A stretch of 64,000 bases of DNA. Source: Batkoa obscura. Its lineage: Eukaryota; Entomophthoromycota; Entomophthoromycetes; Entomophthorales; Batkoaceae. Location of the stretch: NCBI GenBank assembly GCA_030770535.1, contig JASVEC010000001.1, forward strand, positions 1,860,001-1,924,000, written 5' to 3'. This document shows positions 61,098 to 64,000 of this stretch, piece by piece. Positions within the stretch are counted from its first letter, which is position 1. Each line of letters begins with the position of its first letter. The notes below the pieces were generated by a model. That model was not told where the DNA came from and did not search any database. It was given only the letters and a program-made list of their open reading frames with translations. A program made the position numbers and the translations under genes.

Positions 61098-62378
61098 TCA
61101 ATCAATTTCTTCAAAGTTCTCATCCTCTTCATCCTCATCATCAACATCCAAATTTTGCTGATCAGCTTGATTGGTGTTAAACTTACCATCGTTATAAGGA
61201 TTGTTATTAGGATTATCATCTGCATCTTGGAAATCTGGTTCTTGTGCAAAAGCGGGTTTTAGCTCATATAAAGTGAAATAGGTACCCCTTCGATGTAAGG
61301 ACGCAATTTGACTTAAAATATTTTTTAGATGGGCCTAAGGGATGAGGTCAGTATGCTTTTTATACAGACACATTGTTATCTTACTTGGGGCTGATTTGTT
61401 TTCTTTGAAAGTGCATTAAATGTCCAATACTTGAACTGTGCAAAGCAATTGAATAACAGATCGCGCAACTCTTTATCTGGTATACGGCTGGCTTTATGCT
61501 CCGGACTGGTTTTAGCACGTTTCTATAAAAAAATAAAACTGGGTCGCATGAAAATTTAATTATCTTACACCATGTACCCCAAAGCTTGAAGGAGTATTTT
61601 GATAAGCTTTAGGTCTAAGATAATCCAGATTATTGTTCTTTCCAGTATTATCAAACTTAATAGTTTCTCTTTTATCTCCATCTTCAATGATTCTTTTCCT
61701 TAAGATTACTCGATACCTCGGGTCATTGATCAACGGTTTCATTATAGACTCTTTTGTTACTTTACCAACTATGCGTTTACCAACTATAGTTGGGTATTAG
61801 ATAGAATTAAAAATAAACTTATTTTACCTCGATTGCCATATTCTTCAAACAGATAAGTATTTTCAATATTGCTCTTAGTCTCTTTAATAGTGTAATCCCT
61901 TGGAATTGTAACAAACTCCTCGGGTAAGTGTAACATGAGCTAACAGTTTAAATCAATGCCTATTTTAATTTATGAAACTATCATTACATCTGTGACCACT
62001 GGATCATCCTTAGCGGATATCAACCTAAACGTTAAATTTCAATTTTTTTAAATCATAGCTAATTACTTACTGGTTAAACTTTTTAAGTATTGCTGCCTCT
62101 CTTTCTTCTTCATCTTCAAACAGAGCTTGATAAACATAATCTGGTACCTAAATCATTAATCTCAATCCATTATTCATTAAAATTTATTCTCTATTTACTT
62201 TAATTAAGTGCACCTCTTGCTCAACATTTGTCATATCAAGCTCTTCATCCATCAAATCATCTTTTAATGTACCATCTTCTCTTACATCGTCGCTTATAAG
62301 ATGATCCAAATACATATCGTTATTATTGTCGCCCCCTTCAAACACTTCATCATGCTCGTAATCAAACTCGTCACTCAT
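61098..62378 (-). CDS. GTF2F2: TFIIF beta subunit (RAP30/Tfg2)
   Basis: Small subunit of the RNA polymerase II factor TFIIF. About seven exons, roughly 290 residues. The start at 62378 gives an acidic leader (MSDEFDYEHDEVFEGG) and then EVHLIKVPDYVYQALFE, corresponding to the family's W LVKVPKYL segment of the dimerisation domain. Next come EEFVTIPRDYTI, IVGKVTKESIMKPLINDPRYR, and the winged-helix domain ELRDLLFNCFAQFKYWTFNAL, KKTNQPQAHLKNILSQIASLH, RGTYFTLYELKP (family L..LF.aFe.h.yw....L...T.QPe.yLKEvL.eIa...r.G....WELKPEY). The C-terminus is very acidic (DEDEEDENFEEID). Stop is TGA at 61098. Confidence 0.92.
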
Positions 62379-62992
62379 TTTGGTTTGTTAAAAGCGAACT
62401 AAAATTTTGAAGGTTGCTTTTTTAAATAATTTGAAACTTAATTTTATATAACAAATGCTGCAACTCATTTTGCAAAAAAGGCAAAGGGTAAAAAAAAAAG
62501 ATGATGTGAATATCTGTTGGATGAAATACGTGGTGTTTTTGTTTAAATAAATATATTCTATCATATTTTTATTGTAGATTTTGTGATTTTATGATATGTT
62601 TATGCTTTTGAGGCCTTTTATAGTATTTCTAATAATAGTTTTAAATGCTGATAACCTCAAATTAAACTTATGTTTTATATCAGCATCTATTAATACTATT
62701 ATATAAGATGTTTATTACTTGGATAAATAGATACAAGTATTGCTAAAATTGATAAAATACCTTAAAATCAAGAATAATATATAATTAATATTAATAAAAC
62801 ATTATTCCAATAATAGTCATTTACTTCTATCATAATCATAGGAGAATATAAATGCAGTTAAGTATCAAGCACTTTAACTAAAAAAATAAGCTCAAATTCA
62901 ACCAATAAAAAATTAATAGAGAGAGTGAGATCATCTACTATTAGGGCTTAAACCAAATTTGATTTTCTTTATTTTTTAAATTTATAATAATA
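62379..62992. promoter_or_regulatory. Divergent region, TFIIF beta and WD40 gene
   Basis: 614 bp between two start codons facing away from each other. No TATA box, RNA gene or MITE seen. Confidence 0.4.
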
Positions 62993-64000
62993 ATGACGAT
63001 AAAATATAGTGATTTGTAACTCTATTTCAACTAATAGCAACATTAACTTACTAGTAATTTAGCGAAGAACAAACAAAATTTACAATTGGCTTGCCAAAGG
63101 TTTTTGAACAGAGTCTGACAATACAACACTGGTAATCTATTTTAGTGGCTGAAGCTTAGTTTCTAACTTTTATAGGCAACTAAGAGATTTGATATCATGC
63201 CCAGGTGATGAAAACGAGATATATTATGTCAACCATTATTCCGTACTAAAATATAACTGTAAAACACATATTGTAAGAGAACTTCAATTTATTTACAACT
63301 TAATTAACTTAAGTTTAGACCACTCCAGTTCTTAAATATCTTACATTCGAGCCAGCTTCAATTACTATAGGGTAAAAAGGCCAAATAATTCAATCATTTT
63401 TCTGATATTTTTATAATAGAAAAGGCTACCTTGCCGTTGGCGGCCAACGCGCTCAACTCACTTTAAGGCATTTAAGAACGAACTGGTAATTATTTTTTAC
63501 TTGTTTATGTTATGTTAACTAACCAGATCTGAAGGTCTGTATATACCTCCGTCAGTGGTTCAATCAATAATTCATTATCTATTTATGATCACTATGGAAA
63601 AACGAGATTATTGGTTTGTAACAATGACGAATCAATAAAGATTTATTCACTACCTGATTTTGTTAAAGTGGAATGCCTTAGATTTCCTACAGCTGTTAAT
63701 CATGGTAAGGATTAAGTCGAAATTTCTAGAAACCGTTAGTAAATCGCTTTATTTAGCTTCTGTAAGCCCTGATGGAACGAAATTGGTTGCAGTTGGGGAT
63801 ACAAACGAAATATTTTTGTATAATATTCGCGGAGATGATTATCAACTTATGCATGTTTTACAAGGTATGTTATATTTGATAAACCGCTTTTATCGTTAAT
63901 TGGAATTTAATCAGGTTCAAATGATTCCGGCTTTTCATGCGCATGGAAAAACTCCAGTGAAGTGTTTGCGTCTGCTTTTCAAGATGGATTTGTTCATGTG
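62993..64000 (+). CDS. WD40 protein (DUF2415-like), 5' part
   Basis: Leaves the window at the right edge. I place exon 1 at 62993-63015 (MTIKYSDF), exon 2 at 63063-63131 and exon 3 from 63176 to the donor GTAAGA near 63271, followed by further exons. The joined start reads TIGLPKVFEQSLTIQHWQLRDLISCPGD, then YYVNHYSVLKYNCKTHI, TPVLKYLTFEPASITIGKGYLAVGGQRAQL, NDESIKIYSLPDFVKVECLRFPTAVNH and ASVSPDGTKLVAVGDTNEIFLYNI, and ends in GFSCAWKNSSEVFASAFQDG. This is the layout of fungal and plant WD40 proteins annotated with DUF2415, whose role is poorly known. Only the first three or so blades are present here. Confidence 0.75.

Overview
This window looks like nuclear DNA of a very AT-rich, intron-rich fungus. 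Three things support that. The genes carry short GT-AG introns (about 45-135 nt) and use the standard code. The protein set is fungal-type: KTI12, a MAD1 checkpoint protein, TFIID and TFIIF subunits, a CIA30-domain protein and a secreted class 3 lipase. Two nuclear-type tRNA genes are present. A zygomycete-grade lineage (for example Entomophthoromycotina, Conidiobolus-like) is my inference from base composition, the small introns and a PDCD7 (U11/U12-59K) gene; no sequence here proves the species.

Layout. 1-4280: the end of an acidic repeat protein, two LTR fossils (each a lone LTR with its own 4-bp target duplication) and very AT-rich DNA. 4281-14733: dense housekeeping genes (ERCC1, PPP4R2, a TNPO3/Mtr10 importin, TMX1, SmD2, a coiled-coil protein, NFU1). 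14734-23700: sparse, with two decayed FAR1-like zinc-domain genes in tandem, a possible Pol III unit, KTI12, a membrane-anchored coiled-coil gene and a decayed relative of the left-edge repeat protein. 23698-37609: second housekeeping block (PDCD7, condensin CAP-G, a small acidic protein, capping protein alpha, tRNA-Gln, mitochondrial PheRS, DPM2, tRNA-His, an SGNH hydrolase). 37764-58000: a region rich in duplicated surface or secreted genes: a broken inverted copy of the coiled-coil gene, two identical Ser/Gly-rich secreted proteins, a Pro-rich repeat protein, a lipase and a head-to-head pair of M64-type metallopeptidases, with MAD1, a possible PIG-P and TAF8 between them. 59099-64000: CIA30 protein, TFIIF-beta and the start of a WD40 protein.

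A ~98-bp MITE family occurs 14 times, almost always between genes. It has imperfect terminal inverted repeats (GGGGRTGT...) and appears to make 4-bp A/T-rich target duplications. It is the most pervasive structure in the window and I do not recognise it as a named family.

The genes do not form a pathway cluster. The interesting biology is recent duplication with patchy sequence conversion among secreted and surface genes (M64 pair, Ser/Gly-rich twins, coiled-coil pair), a tandem exon expansion in the condensin tail, and a minor-spliceosome gene.
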